A stretch of 64,000 nt of DNA from Paenibacillus sp. FSL H8-0537 (GTDB lineage Bacteria; Bacillota; Bacilli; Paenibacillales; Paenibacillaceae), in contig NZ_CP150290.1 in assembly GCF_038051995.1 (NCBI RefSeq), positions 5,136,001 through 5,200,000 of the forward strand. The letters are read 5' to 3'. Both the position numbers and the translations under genes were made by a program. Of this stretch, positions 7,946 to 17,746 are shown piece after piece (positions within the stretch are counted from its first letter, which is position 1; each line of letters opens with the position of its first letter). Under the pieces are notes generated by a model, which had not been told where the DNA came from, ran no database searches, and saw only the letters and a list, made by a program, of their open reading frames with translations.

Positions 7946-8362
7946 TTAGACTGATGTTCGCCGCTCTTTAAGCTTATTGCGCCGACTGCTTAATATAGCC
8001 AGACGCTTCTTTAATTCACCTTGCCATGCGATGTCGTCAATTTGTTTCGCAAAGCTGAGCAAATCAAGCGATATGTCAATTTGACTCAGTACGACGTCCA
8101 TCGGATCTTCACTTTCATGATTCACGCAATTTTCCCGCAGTGCCTTGCCTTCTTGCTCCACATACTCCTGAAAATCAACCTCAGCGGCGCCGTCTCCATG
8201 TGCGTATTCAGCCAATATTTCATACTCATTTTCTACCAAGTGGTGAATTTCCACACGGTTGCATACCGGGCAGAACAAAATAGGCACGTTATGGATATGT
8301 GTCCGAAAATGCTTTAATGTCCCTTTGGTACCAATCATACTAGCTCCACAACAAAAACTCAT
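7946..8362 (-). CDS. Small CxxC protein of unknown function
   Basis: A 138-residue cytosolic protein I do not recognise. It opens with MSFCCGAS and has FCPVCNRVEIH at about residues 28-38, so two cysteine pairs could hold zinc. The middle is acidic and the last 50 residues look helical and end in a basic stretch (RRNKLKERR). The start is chosen at the ATG at 8362, with AAGGAGG nine bases in front; an in-frame ATG at 8404 has no ribosome site. It stands alone with its own terminator. It could be a small zinc-ribbon regulator or adaptor, but nothing here proves that. Confidence 0.7.
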   Translation of the reverse strand: MSFCCGASMIGTKGTLKHFRTHIHNVPILFCPVCNRVEIHHLVENEYEILAEYAHGDGAAEVDFQEYVEQEGKALRENCVNHESEDPMDVVLSQIDISLDLLSFAKQIDDIAWQGELKKRLAILSSRRNKLKERRTSV

Positions 8363-8464
8363 CGACGACGACCTCCTTAGCTGTTGCCAGTTCGCAGCAA
8401 GCACGTTTCGTTTGACATAAACTTATTCGCTTTATACCTGTACAATTCCTGCTTTTTGCGAAAT

Positions 8465-8500
8465 AGAAAAGCCCCTGCCAATATTTGGCACGGGCTCTTC
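8465..8500 (-). terminator. Intrinsic terminator of ahpC
   Basis: GCCCGTGCCAA pairs with TTGGCAGGGGC (one mismatch, 8471-8495) and is followed on the minus strand by TTTTCTATTT. Confidence 0.8.
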
Positions 8501-8535
8501 GTCTCAGGCTTCTGCTAATGAGAAGTCGATTTGGA

Positions 8536-9081
8536 TTAAACAGACAGCGTTTGCTGACCTGGCTTCCAGTTCATTGGGCAAAGTCCGCCGGATTGCAAAG
8601 CTTGCAATACGCGAAGCGTTTCGTCTACGCTGCGGCCAACATCGTTATGGTTAACGACTTGGTATTTAACTTCGCCTTCTGGATCGATGATGAACAGGCC
8701 GCGAAGCGCGATGCCTTCTTCTTCAATCAGAACGCCATAATCTTTAGCGATTTTCTTCGTGATATCAGCAGCAAGAGGGAACTCAAGCTTGCCAAGACCA
8801 TTATCGTTAACGGATGTATTAATCCATGCTTTGTGGCTGTGCTGGCTGTCTACGCTCACACCAAGAATTTCAGTGTTAAGCTTCTTGAACTCATCAGCAG
8901 CAAGGCTCAAAGCTGTAATTTCAGTTGGGCAAACAAAAGTGAAGTCAAGTGGATAGAAGAACAATACCAACCATTTGCCTTTGTAGTCTGCAAGGGATGC
9001 TTTGCCGAAACCGGAACCATCACCGATTGCTGTTTCTGCTGTAAAATCTGGAGCTGGGTAACCTACCAAACGTTCTGCCAT
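8536..9081 (-). CDS. ahpC: Typical 2-Cys peroxiredoxin (AhpC/Prx1 type)
   Basis: A 181-residue thiol peroxidase that reduces H2O2 and organic peroxides. The peroxidatic cysteine is C51 in [14 protein letters not shown], and the resolving cysteine is C168 in [11 protein letters not shown], so it is a two-cysteine enzyme that works as a dimer or decamer. [13 protein letters not shown] is the usual AhpC-type segment. The start is the ATG at 9081 behind AAGGAGG; in-frame ATGs further up (to 9135) lack a ribosome site. No ahpF reductase gene is next to it, so electrons come from elsewhere. The promoter region has an exact PerR box and a Fur-like box, which fits peroxide control. Confidence 0.95.
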   Translation of the reverse strand: MAERLVGYPAPDFTAETAIGDGSGFGKASLADYKGKWLVLFFYPLDFTFVCPTEITALSLAADEFKKLNTEILGVSVDSQHSHKAWINTSVNDNGLGKLEFPLAADITKKIAKDYGVLIEEEGIALRGLFIIDPEGEVKYQVVNHNDVGRSVDETLRVLQALQSGGLCPMNWKPGQQTLSV

Positions 9082-9155
9082 AATTTGAAATCCTCCTTGA
9101 GTTTTAATGATGAGCATGTATCGATGCATTAACATCGGTGAATATCGCTATCTAT

Positions 9156-9170
9156 TGATAAATATTATCA
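9156..9170. promoter_or_regulatory. Fur/PerR-like 7-1-7 box over the ahpC -10
   Basis: TGATAAATATTATCA is a 7-1-7 inverted repeat with one mismatch to the Fur consensus TGATAATNATTATCA. It covers the -10 element of the ahpC promoter, a position that would block transcription. Confidence 0.5.
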
Positions 9171-9190
9171 CTAGATTATATTGAAGTCAA
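9162..9190 (-). promoter_or_regulatory. Sigma-A promoter of ahpC
   Basis: Minus-strand TTGACT (9185-9190), 17-bp spacer, TAATAT (9162-9167), about 80 bp upstream of the ahpC start. Confidence 0.7.
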
Positions 9191-9209
9191 GATTGTATTC
9201 AATATTTTT

Positions 9210-9224
9210 TTATAATTATTATAA
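9210..9224. promoter_or_regulatory. Exact PerR box upstream of ahpC
   Basis: TTATAATTATTATAA matches the PerR consensus TTATAATNATTATAA at every fixed position. It sits 20 bp upstream of the ahpC -35 and ends right against the leuB stop codon. Confidence 0.75.
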
Positions 9225-10307
9225 TTAAGCTTTTTTCAGTGCTGCAATGATCAAATCGCCCATTGCCGTTGTACCAATAGCTTTGCTCTTGTCAACCGCG
9301 ATATCGCCTGTGCGGTGTCCTGCATCCAGCACTTCTTTAACAGCATCCTCAATCGCTTTCGCTGCATCGTGGTAGCCGAAAGTCAGACGGAACATCAATG
9401 CAACCGAAAGAATCGTTGCGATTGGGTTCGAAATGCCTTGTCCAGCAATGTCAGGTGCGGAACCGTGTACCGGCTCGTAAAGGCCGAAGCTGCCTTCGCC
9501 CAGCGAAGCGGAGGAAAGCATGCCGATAGAACCTGTCAGCATGGCTGCTTCATCGCTCAAAATATCGCCAAACATGTTTTCCGTTACGATAACGTCAAAG
9601 CTCGATGGACGGCGCAGCAATTGCATCGCGCAGTTGTCTACAAGCACATGCTCCAGCTCAACCTCTGGGTATTCAGGCGCAATCCGGTTAACCACCTCTC
9701 GCCACAGACGGGAAGTTTCCAGCACGTTCGCTTTATCAACGGAAGCCAGACGCTTGCTGCGAGTCATCGCAATGTCAAACGCTTGACGAACGATACGCTC
9801 AATCTCTTGTACATTGTATACGCAAGTATCAACCGCTTCTTCGCCGCCTGCGCCTTCACGACGGAATTTCTCGCCGAAGTAGATGCCGCCTGTCAGCTCG
9901 CGCACAACGATCAGGTCAGTGCCTTCCAGCACTTCTGGCTTAAGCGTGGAAGCCTCTTTCAAGCAGTCAAATACAGTTGCCGGACGAATGTTGGAGAACA
10001 GACCCAGCGCCTTGCGAATGCCGAGAAGGCCAGTCTCAGGACGAAGCTCCTTCGAGTTGTTGTCCCATTTCGGGCCGCCAACAGCGCCGAGCAATACAGC
10101 GTCAGCATTTCTACAAAGATCAAGCGTCTCCTGCGGCAATGGTGTTCCTTTTTCATCAATGGCAATTCCGCCGAACAGGCCGTGCTCGGTTTCGAACTGA
10201 TAGCCATACAGCTCTTCTACTTTTTTCAATACTTTAAGCGCTTCGCCTACAACCTCTGGACCAATACCGTCGCCGGCAACTACTGCAATTTTTTTAACTT
10301 CTGACAT
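9225..10307 (-). CDS. leuB: 3-isopropylmalate dehydrogenase
   Basis: NAD-dependent oxidative decarboxylation of 3-isopropylmalate in leucine synthesis; cytosolic homodimer. The 360-residue length is normal. [13 protein letters not shown] opens the protein; substrate-binding arginines lie in [16 protein letters not shown] and [12 protein letters not shown]; the metal aspartates lie in [14 protein letters not shown]; the NAD loop is [18 protein letters not shown]. The start is the ATG at 10307 with AAGGAG 12 bases upstream. It follows leuA in the same direction, but a terminator hairpin and a separate promoter lie between them. leuC and leuD, needed for the step between LeuA and LeuB, are not in this window. 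Confidence 0.97.
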   Translation of the reverse strand: MSEVKKIAVVAGDGIGPEVVGEALKVLKKVEELYGYQFETEHGLFGGIAIDEKGTPLPQETLDLCRNADAVLLGAVGGPKWDNNSKELRPETGLLGIRKALGLFSNIRPATVFDCLKEASTLKPEVLEGTDLIVVRELTGGIYFGEKFRREGAGGEEAVDTCVYNVQEIERIVRQAFDIAMTRSKRLASVDKANVLETSRLWREVVNRIAPEYPEVELEHVLVDNCAMQLLRRPSSFDVIVTENMFGDILSDEAAMLTGSIGMLSSASLGEGSFGLYEPVHGSAPDIAGQGISNPIATILSVALMFRLTFGYHDAAKAIEDAVKEVLDAGHRTGDIAVDKSKAIGTTAMGDLIIAALKKA

Positions 10308-10364
10308 TGTTGTGTAACACTCCTTATTTTTGAGCTCGGATGAGCTATTCTCATTCTGTTATCA

Positions 10365-10393
10365 TTTGTACCATATTTCAGAGCCGAAAACAA
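10365..10393 (-). promoter_or_regulatory. Likely separate promoter of leuB
   Basis: Minus-strand TTGTTT (10388-10393), 17-bp spacer ending in TGG (an extended -10), TACAAA (10365-10370). It lies 58 bp upstream of the leuB start and downstream of the leuA terminator. Confidence 0.5.
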
Positions 10394-10411
10394 AGATATA
10401 AAATCTATGGT

Positions 10412-10434
10412 CTTTATAGGCATTGCTTATAAAG
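10412..10434. promoter_or_regulatory. Inverted repeat upstream of the leuB promoter
   Basis: CTTTATA and TATAAAG form a perfect 7-bp inverted repeat with nine bases between, about 19 bp upstream of the proposed -35. It could be an operator; the binding protein is unknown. Confidence 0.35.
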
Positions 10435-10470
10435 GCTATTGGACACACATATCGCGCATGCCAGAATCAA

Positions 10471-10495
10471 ATAAAGGAGGAGCTTCCGCTCCCCC
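10471..10495 (-). terminator. Intrinsic terminator after leuA
   Basis: GGGGGAGC/GCTCCTCC stem with a four-base loop (10476-10495), then TTTAT on the minus strand, nine bases past the leuA stop. The short T tract suggests partial read-through. Confidence 0.7.
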
Positions 10496-10503
10496 TAAGC
10501 TAA

Positions 10504-12048
10504 CTAAATCAAGCTCATTTTATCGCGACGACCTGGCGATTTGCGTTTCTCAATGAGTCGGTTGAGCGCGTCGATGTAGGCACGTGCACTCGCTTCCAAA
10601 ATATCGGTGCTAAGGCCGCGGCCCTGCGCAGATACTTCGTTTTGATTCAGTACAACATGCACTTCGCCAAGCGCATCCTTGCCTTGGGATACCGATTTGA
10701 TCGAATAATCCTCAAGCTCCACAGCTTCCGCAGTCACTTTATCGATCGCATTGTAAATGGCGTCAACCGAGCCATTGCCTTCCGCTGTTCCTTCGCTAAC
10801 GCTTCCATCCGCTTGGCGGATAATAATCGAAGCGCTAGGCGTCGATTGGTTGCCGTAGCTCACTTGAATCGTCTCAAGCGTAAATACTTCCGGCGTATCA
10901 ATGAGCTTTTCTTCTAAAAATGCACGAATATCTTCGTCGGTGACATTCTTTTTGCGGTCAGCCAAGTCTTTGAACTTGGCGAAGGCCACGTTCACCGCTT
11001 CTTCATTCAGCTCATAGCCCATATCAATCAGCTTCTCGCGGAATGCGTGACGGCCGGAGTGCTTGCCTAGTACGAGCGAGGACTCTCTTAGGCCGATTGT
11101 ATCAGGCGAGATGATTTCATACGTTGTTTTTTCCTTGAGCATGCCGTCCTGATGAATGCCGGACTCATGCGCGAAGGCATTGGCGCCTACAATCGCTTTG
11201 TTGCCTGGTACAACCATGCCCGTCAGCTTGCTCACCAAGCGGCTCGTCTTGGCAATTTCTTTCAGGTTCAGTGTCGTCGTCGCGCCAAAATAATCGGCAC
11301 GCGTTGCAAGCGCAAGGGCAATTTCCTCGATTGCGGTATTTCCGGCGCGTTCGCCGATACCATTAATCGTACCCTCTACTTGATCGGCGCCATTAAGTAT
11401 AGCAGACAGTGCATTGGCTGTTGCCATGCCCAAATCATCATGGCAATGCGCGCTGAGCTGGATCGTCTCGATGTTCGGAACGTTTTGCTTCAGCGTTTTG
11501 AAGATGTTGCCGAATTCCTGTGGATTCAAATAACCGACGGTATCCGGAATATTAACGACTGTCGCTCCCGCGCGAATCGCCATATCCGTTACTTCGCAAA
11601 GGAAATCAAGCTCTGTGCGCCCAGCATCTTCAGGCGAGAATTCGACTTTATCAAAATATTTCTTCGCATAACGAATAGCGCACTCTGCTGTTTCCAGCAC
11701 TTGCTCCTTCTCCATCCGCAGCTTGTGCTTGCGGTGAATCGGGCTTGTCGCCAGGAATAGATGGATGCACGGGTCCTGCGCGCCTTTAAGCGCTTCACGT
11801 ACCGCGTCAATATCCTGCTCGCGCGAGCGCGACAGGCCGATAATCGTTGCATTTTTGATAGCTGTCGCTACCGCATTAACCGCTGCCAAATCACCGGGCG
11901 ATGCCGCAGGAAAACCAGCTTCAATCCGGTCAACGCCCAGCTTTTCCAGTTGGAGCGCGATTTCCACCTTTTCCTTCGTGTTCAGGTTGACGCCTGGAGA
12001 CTGCTCCCCATCACGCAATGTTGTGTCAAAAATATAAATTTTACGCAT
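10504..12048 (-). CDS. leuA: 2-isopropylmalate synthase
   Basis: First committed step of leucine synthesis: acetyl-CoA plus 2-oxoisovalerate to 2-isopropylmalate. The 514-residue length is that of the long, feedback-inhibited form. The TIM-barrel domain starts with [15 protein letters not shown] and contains the metal site [17 protein letters not shown] and the family motif [13 protein letters not shown]. The C-terminal third (from about residue 390) is the leucine-binding regulatory domain. The start is the ATG at 12048 with GGAGG ten bases upstream; a hairpin sits directly in front of that ribosome site. It is the fourth gene of the T-box-controlled operon ilvB-ilvH-ilvC-leuA. Confidence 0.97.
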   Translation of the reverse strand: MRKIYIFDTTLRDGEQSPGVNLNTKEKVEIALQLEKLGVDRIEAGFPAASPGDLAAVNAVATAIKNATIIGLSRSREQDIDAVREALKGAQDPCIHLFLATSPIHRKHKLRMEKEQVLETAECAIRYAKKYFDKVEFSPEDAGRTELDFLCEVTDMAIRAGATVVNIPDTVGYLNPQEFGNIFKTLKQNVPNIETIQLSAHCHDDLGMATANALSAILNGADQVEGTINGIGERAGNTAIEEIALALATRADYFGATTTLNLKEIAKTSRLVSKLTGMVVPGNKAIVGANAFAHESGIHQDGMLKEKTTYEIISPDTIGLRESSLVLGKHSGRHAFREKLIDMGYELNEEAVNVAFAKFKDLADRKKNVTDEDIRAFLEEKLIDTPEVFTLETIQVSYGNQSTPSASIIIRQADGSVSEGTAEGNGSVDAIYNAIDKVTAEAVELEDYSIKSVSQGKDALGEVHVVLNQNEVSAQGRGLSTDILEASARAYIDALNRLIEKRKSPGRRDKMSLI

Positions 12049-12061
12049 TTTCCTTGCACCT

Positions 12062-12082
12062 CCGGGAACAGAATGATCCCGG
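12062..12082 (-). promoter_or_regulatory. Hairpin directly in front of the leuA ribosome site
   Basis: CCGGGA/TCCCGG pair around nine bases, and the 3' arm runs straight into the GGAGG of leuA. It may protect a processed 5' end or tune leuA translation. Confidence 0.4.
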
Positions 12083-12168
12083 TACGCACGGACAGCCCTG
12101 AGACTGCGCCTGCGCGCAGCTCCTCCGCCGGTGAACCGGGATTATGTCTTCATCGCTTCATGCTATGG

Positions 12169-12212
12169 GGGCGCATCTTCGCAAGGTTAAACACCTATTT
12201 GAAGATACGCCC
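12169..12212 (-). promoter_or_regulatory. Intercistronic stem-loop after ilvC
   Basis: A 12-bp stem with one mismatch (12169-12180 with 12201-12212) lies 14 bases past the ilvC stop and has no T tract. A stem-loop here is known in the B. subtilis ilv-leu operon to stabilise the ilvC message after cleavage; the same role is inferred. Confidence 0.5.
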
Positions 12213-12225
12213 AAGTTAAAAGATA

Positions 12226-13299
<1,074 letters not shown>

Positions 13300-13359
13300 T
13301 TAAACTCCCGCTCAAAGCGGGGTGAATCCATATTTTTCAGTAAAGCTTGCGTTCAAGCG

Positions 13360-13845
13360 CTAGCGGCTGTTGCCGCGGTTCAGTGCCGTTACACCGGTGC
13401 GGGACAGCTCGCGAATACCGTAAGGCTTCAATAATTCAACCATTGCATCAATCTTCTCGGTATCGCCAACAACCTGTACCATAACGGAATGAGTGCCAAT
13501 ATCCACAACTGCTGCGCGGAATGTTTCGACTACTCCGAAAATTTCCGGACGCGTCGCAGGCTCAGCGCTTACCTTAATAAGCGCCAGCTCGCGGGCAACA
13601 ATAGGGTTAGAGCTAAGATGAATGACTTTGATAACATCAATAAGCTTATAAAGCTGCTTCGTAATTTGCTCAAGCGTCTGCTCATCGCCAGATGTGACGA
13701 TGACCATGCGGGACAGGCCAACCTCTTCGCTCGTACCCACTGTGATGCTCTCAATATTGAAGCCGCGGCGGCCGAACAAACCGGACACACGCTGCAAAAC
13801 GCCAGGCTGGTCGTTAACGATTACTGCGATTGTATGTTTAATCAT
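13360..13845 (-). CDS. ilvH: Acetolactate synthase small (regulatory) subunit
   Basis: The valine-sensing subunit of acetohydroxyacid synthase, 161 residues. The N-terminal ACT domain reads HTIAVIVNDQPGVLQRVSGLFGRRGFNIESI, the most conserved part of the family. The C-terminal half is the second small-subunit domain (ATRPEIFGVVETFRAAVVD). Its ATG overlaps the ilvB stop by four bases (ATGA), so the two subunits are translationally coupled. A 141-bp gap with a GC-rich hairpin separates it from ilvC. Confidence 0.96.
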   Translation of the reverse strand: MIKHTIAVIVNDQPGVLQRVSGLFGRRGFNIESITVGTSEEVGLSRMVIVTSGDEQTLEQITKQLYKLIDVIKVIHLSSNPIVARELALIKVSAEPATRPEIFGVVETFRAAVVDIGTHSVMVQVVGDTEKIDAMVELLKPYGIRELSRTGVTALNRGNSR

Positions 13846-15587
13846 TCCGCATCCCCCATGATCATTTCGTCGATCGTGCTACCTTGTGCGACCATCGGGT
13901 ATACATTTTCTTCTTTGCGAACGACAAACTCCACAACTGCAGGACCAGGGTGACGCAGTGCCTCTTCCCATACTGCTTTTGCTTCTTCCTTGTTTGTCGC
14001 GCGGAAGCCTTTCACACCATACGCTTCCGCCAGCTTCACAAAGTCCGGGCTGCCCGAAAGGTCAATGTGGCTGTAGCGATTATCGTAAATCAGCTCCTGC
14101 CACTGGCGCACCATTCCCAGCACCTGATTGTTCAAAATAACAACCTTGACCGGGATCTTGTTGATTGCACAAATCGCCAGCTCCTGCGCACACATCTGCA
14201 TGCCGCCATCGCCATTGATTGAAATAACAAGGCGGTCAGGGTTCGCCATCTGAGCACCGATTGCCGAAGGGAAACCAAAGCCCATTGTTCCAAGGCCGCC
14301 GGAGGTTACCCATGAACGCGGCTTGTTGAACTTGTAAAACTGTGCTGCCCACATTTGATGCTGGCCAACGTCCGTTGTTACAATAGCATCGCCGTTCGTC
14401 GTCTCGTGCAGCATTTCCACGACCCATTGCGGCTTCAGCTCATCTTCCGAATCCTTGTATCTAAACGGATATTGTGCTTTCGAAGCCAGCAGCTCAGCGC
14501 GCCATGCATCCGCTTTGTCAGCACGCTTGGCCTGCAAATTAGCGATTTGCAGCACTGTCTTCACGTCGCCTACAATCGGAATATCCGTTGGCACGTTTTT
14601 GCCGATTTCGGCAGGGTCGATATCGATATGAATGATCTTCGCATGCGGCGCAAACCCAGACAGCTTGCCCGTTACTCGGTCATCAAAACGAGCGCCGATA
14701 TTAATCAGCAAATCGGCCTTCTGAATCGATTTGTTCGCTGTATAGGTGCCGTGCATACCTGGCATGCCAAGGAACAAGTCTTCTCCACTTGGGAACGCCC
14801 CTAGGCCAAGCAGCGTTGTCGTAATCGGAATATCGGTTTTCTTCACAAATTCATGCAGCTCTTCATGTCCACCGGAGTAAATAACGCCGCCGCCTGCAAG
14901 GATAAGCGGACGCTCCGCTTCCGTGATCGCTTTAATCATTTTGTCCACCTGCAGCTTGTTCGGCGATACAGTTGGGCTATAACCGCGAATGCTGACATCC
15001 GTTACTGGCTTGAACAGCGTCTTGTTAGCGGAAATATCTTTCGGTATATCAATAAGAACAGGTCCTTTGCGTCCTGTATTAGCAATATGGAAAGCTTCAT
15101 GAATAATACGGGCCAGATCATCTACATCCCGTACCAGATAGCTGTGCTTCGTAATCGGCATCGTAATGCCTGTAATATCAGCTTCCTGGAACGCGTCGGT
15201 TCCAATCAGGCTCGATATGACGTTACCAGTAATGACAACCAACGGAACCGAATCCATATAAGCGGTAGCAATACCCGTTACCAGGTTGGTGGCGCCAGGG
15301 CCCGAGGTAGCAATACAAACCCCTACCTTGCCGCTTGCGCGAGCATAACCATCGGCTGCGTGAATTGCACCTTGTTCATGGCGGGTAAGCACGTGGTTGA
15401 AATCAGAGAAACCGTGCATCGCATCGTAAATGTACAACACTGCGCCACCCGGATACCCGAATACGCAATCGACGCCTTCCAGCACCAAGCTGCGAAGTAA
15501 AATTTCAGAACCCGTAATTACTTCTGGCTGCCTCAGCTTCTCCATTAATTCTTCTTTTGACTTCAGTGTTGCATTTTGCGTGACCAT
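13842..15587 (-). CDS. ilvB: Acetolactate synthase large (catalytic) subunit
   Basis: ThDP- and FAD-dependent enzyme joining two pyruvates, or pyruvate and 2-oxobutyrate, at the head of branched-chain amino acid synthesis. The 581-residue length is standard. The N-terminal ThDP pyrimidine domain has VFGYPGGAVLYIYDAM and the catalytic glutamate in HEQGAIHAADGYARASG. The ThDP-Mg motif is GDGGMQMCAQEL through VVILNN in the C-terminal third. The first 25 residues before PEVITGSEILL are variable. The start is ATG at 15587 with GAGGATGA in front. It is the first gene after the T-box leader. Confidence 0.97.
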   Translation of the reverse strand: MVTQNATLKSKEELMEKLRQPEVITGSEILLRSLVLEGVDCVFGYPGGAVLYIYDAMHGFSDFNHVLTRHEQGAIHAADGYARASGKVGVCIATSGPGATNLVTGIATAYMDSVPLVVITGNVISSLIGTDAFQEADITGITMPITKHSYLVRDVDDLARIIHEAFHIANTGRKGPVLIDIPKDISANKTLFKPVTDVSIRGYSPTVSPNKLQVDKMIKAITEAERPLILAGGGVIYSGGHEELHEFVKKTDIPITTTLLGLGAFPSGEDLFLGMPGMHGTYTANKSIQKADLLINIGARFDDRVTGKLSGFAPHAKIIHIDIDPAEIGKNVPTDIPIVGDVKTVLQIANLQAKRADKADAWRAELLASKAQYPFRYKDSEDELKPQWVVEMLHETTNGDAIVTTDVGQHQMWAAQFYKFNKPRSWVTSGGLGTMGFGFPSAIGAQMANPDRLVISINGDGGMQMCAQELAICAINKIPVKVVILNNQVLGMVRQWQELIYDNRYSHIDLSGSPDFVKLAEAYGVKGFRATNKEEAKAVWEEALRHPGPAVVEFVVRKEENVYPMVAQGSTIDEMIMGDAE

Positions 15588-15612
15588 CGGTCATCCTCCT
15601 CTCGAAAACAAC

Positions 15613-15950
15613 AAAAAAACCTTTCGCTCCTCCTGCTTCTAGAAGAAGCATCGAGGGACGAAAGGTTTAACTTCCGTGGTACCACCCAAATTCGTTACAC
15701 ATCTTGCGATGTATAACCTCCACAGGTAAGAACGTGTGCGCACTGACCGTCCATACCTTTAGCACTGTAACGCGTGCCCTGCGATTTTCCCTAATAACCA
15801 CTTGACGTGCTTTTCAGGAAAACAGCTCCGAGGTGAGCTCGTAGAAAAGGGGTTTTGGCGATGGTTGCAGCTGATCCATCCGCTCTCTGAGCAAAAGAGC
15901 CCTTAACACTTCGTCCTCATCATTGCTGATGACATATGTTTGAATAAGAC
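15613..15950 (-). promoter_or_regulatory. T-box riboswitch, leucine type, controlling the ilv-leu operon
   Basis: A roughly 340-base leader that reads uncharged tRNA and switches between terminator and antiterminator. The T-box core GGGTGGTACCACGG is at 15674-15687. The terminator (AACCTTTCG with CGAAAGGTT, 15618-15667) ends in a run of T. In stem I the likely specifier codon is CTC (15835-15837) in the context GAGCTCACC, which matches tRNA-Leu and the specifier of the B. subtilis ilv-leu leader. Starvation for leucine should turn on ilvB, ilvH, ilvC and leuA. The specifier was placed by context, not by folding. Confidence 0.9.
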
Positions 15951-15957
15951 TTTCTTT

Positions 15958-15986
15958 ATTATAAGCTGACATTATTCGTTAGTCAA
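15958..15986 (-). promoter_or_regulatory. Strong sigma-A promoter of the ilv-leu operon
   Basis: Minus-strand TTGACT (15981-15986), 17-bp spacer, TATAAT (15958-15963), just upstream of the T-box leader. Confidence 0.9.
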
Positions 15987-16095
15987 GAAGAAACCGTAAC
16001 AGCATATTAGCAAAAATAGGGCGCACGGCACAGCCCCGCTTCATATATTAGAATAGCCACCATTCGGCAAACTCATGCAGTCAGGAATGATCTTA

Positions 16096-16542
16096 ATGAT
16101 ACGAGAGCGCAACGCCCGAACCGATGATGAAGAAATCATCAGACTCATCAAGTCAGAGCTTATGCCATTATCATGGACGACTCATCAACATGACGCCACA
16201 GTCATACGCGAGCTGCCTCTGCGCCTTCGCCGCGGCGTAACCTATGTTGCGGCAGCAGGAAAAACAGCTGCGCCCTATGGCTTTATCCATTTTGAAACGG
16301 TGGGCGACATTCTGATGTTTTCCATGCTTGCCGTGCACCCCCAGCATCGCAACCGCCATTGCGGCACAAAGCTGATGGCAGCAGCCGAAGCTCATGGCTT
16401 GGCAGCTTCCTGTACGATGGGCCGCCTGTTCGTTGATCAAATCAACGATAAGGCCCGCCATTTTTATACGAAGCTCGGATATCAGACCATCCGATATTAT
16501 CCCGAGCTTCGCTGCTACGAAATGATCAAAGAGCTTGCTTAA
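16096..16542 (+). CDS. GNAT-family N-acetyltransferase
   Basis: A 148-residue acetyl-CoA-dependent acetyltransferase of unknown substrate. The acetyl-CoA loop is in MLAVHPQHRNRHCGTKLMAAAEAHG, a version of the family's Q/RxxGxG/A motif in which the second position is Cys-Gly-Thr. The C-terminal motif is INDKARHFYTKLGYQT followed by YYPELRCYEM. The start is placed at ATG 16096, with AGGA nine bases in front; in-frame ATGs at 16087 and 16075 are possible but less well served. It is alone on the plus strand between two minus-strand operons. Confidence 0.85.
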   Translation: MIRERNARTDDEEIIRLIKSELMPLSWTTHQHDATVIRELPLRLRRGVTYVAAAGKTAAPYGFIHFETVGDILMFSMLAVHPQHRNRHCGTKLMAAAEAHGLAASCTMGRLFVDQINDKARHFYTKLGYQTIRYYPELRCYEMIKELA

Positions 16543-16575
16543 TACTGAAAACAGCAGCTCTCTTCCACTAAATAC

Positions 16576-16923
16576 TTAGTAGTAGCCACCATAGTTGTAG
16601 CCTTGGTTCGGACAGCATTGGCCGCCGCCGTAACCGCCACCATAGCCACCTCCGTAACCACCGCCATATCCTCCACCGTAGCCGCCACCGAAGCCTGCTC
16701 CGAAGAATGGAAGTGTGCCGATTGCCAGCAAATCAAACAGAACTAGAGGCAGCAGCGCCTTTGTTTTGACCGACTTGCCCTTGTCTTTGCCAATTGGCGC
16801 AAGCGTCAGCTTGTTGCCCTGGATCCGAACGAGCTTGCCCGTAACGACAGAGCCGTCTTTGCGTACTGCATAGATGGATTTGCCCGCGAGCTTACGCGCC
16901 TGCTCTTTGGTAATGTTACCCAT
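16576..16923 (-). CDS. Protein with Gly-Gly-Gly-Tyr repeat tail
   Basis: A 115-residue protein in two parts. Residues 1-60 are a small basic domain, MGNITKEQARKLAGKSIYAV followed by GSVVTGKLVRIQGNKLTL, which looks like a small beta-barrel. After a hydrophobic stretch (LLPLVLFDLLAIGTLPFF) comes an array of GGGY units ending in GGQCCPNQGYNYGGYY. Such tails occur in spore-coat and surface proteins of spore formers, but the role here is inferred only. The start ATG at 16923 follows AAAGGAGGG. I do not recognise a characterised homologue. Confidence 0.75.
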   Translation of the reverse strand: MGNITKEQARKLAGKSIYAVRKDGSVVTGKLVRIQGNKLTLAPIGKDKGKSVKTKALLPLVLFDLLAIGTLPFFGAGFGGGYGGGYGGGYGGGYGGGYGGGQCCPNQGYNYGGYY

Positions 16924-17066
16924 GCAAAATCCCTCCTTTCCCGTTGTTCTTTAGTTTATTCAGGAAAGAAGCAGCCGCCTGTTTGTTTGTCCTCTGCCGC
17001 CGGAATTAGACGCTTAAATGTACACCCCTCCAATCGAAGCAAGGAACGAATAAGCTTTATAAATCA

Positions 17067-17099
17067 TAATGAGGCTGCCCCCTAAGGGACAGCCTCATC
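17067..17099 (-). terminator. Terminator of infC-rpmI-rplT
   Basis: ATGAGGCTGTCCC pairs with GGGGCAGCCTCAT around a short loop, 17 bases past the rplT stop; the following sequence is AT-rich but not a pure T tract. Confidence 0.75.
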
Positions 17100-17115
17100 T
17101 ATAACGCTTCAGTTA

Positions 17116-17475
17116 CTAAGCGTTGATTTTTTGTTTAGCCACGCCAGCAAGGGAGTTGAACGAAGCGAGATCGTTAACAGCCAGGTCAGCAAGGATTTTG
17201 CGGTTTACTTCAACGCCAGCAAGCTTCAAACCGTACATGAATTTGCTGTATGACAGTCCGTTAATACGAGCTGCTGCATTGATACGAACGATCCACAGTC
17301 TGCGGATGTCACGTTTTTTGTTGCGACGGTCGCGGTAAGCATACATCAAGGACTTGCCTACTTGCTCCTTCGCTGTTTTAAACAGGCGATGCTTCGAGCC
17401 GAAATAACCTTTTGCCAGTTTCAAAATTCTTTTGCGACGACGAGTGCGGACAAATCCGCCTTTAACTCTTGCCAT
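17116..17475 (-). CDS. rplT: 50S ribosomal protein L20
   Basis: A 119-residue rRNA-binding protein needed early in 50S assembly. It starts [20 protein letters not shown] and has the family segment [20 protein letters not shown] at 48-67. In Bacillales L20 also represses its own operon by binding the infC leader. Last gene of infC-rpmI-rplT, ATG at 17475 behind AGGAGG. Confidence 0.98.
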   Translation of the reverse strand: MARVKGGFVRTRRRKRILKLAKGYFGSKHRLFKTAKEQVGKSLMYAYRDRRNKKRDIRRLWIVRINAAARINGLSYSKFMYGLKLAGVEVNRKILADLAVNDLASFNSLAGVAKQKINA

Positions 17476-17525
17476 GAGTGTTGACCTCCTGAAAGTTTCT
17501 AATTAGTATTTATTGCAAAACGTGC

Positions 17526-17726
17526 TTATTTAAGATTGTTAAGACCTTGTTGCAGGCGTTTAACGTCGCCAGCAGCCATCAGTGGTTGACCAGCAAGAAC
17601 GCGCTTCTGGCGTCCGGATTTGTGGGAAAGCAAGTGGTTTTTGTAAGCTTTATAACGCTTTACTTTACCAGTACCCGTAATTTTGAAACGGTCTTTCAGA
17701 CTGCTGTGTGTTTTCATTTTAGGCAT
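17526..17726 (-). CDS. rpmI: 50S ribosomal protein L35
   Basis: A 66-residue basic ribosomal protein beginning MPKMKTHSSLKDRFKITGTG, the L35 signature, with the usual Lys/Arg-rich middle. It lies 20 bases after infC and 50 bases before rplT. ATG at 17726 with GGGAGGAT in front. Confidence 0.98.
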   Translation of the reverse strand: MPKMKTHSSLKDRFKITGTGKVKRYKAYKNHLLSHKSGRQKRVLAGQPLMAAGDVKRLQQGLNNLK

Positions 17727-17746
17727 GTCAATTATCCTCCCTTAAA

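Noticed and set aside
9315..10304. 329-codon plus-strand open frame opposite leuB
   Set aside because: Antisense shadow of a clear leuB gene; composition and lack of domains fit a by-product.
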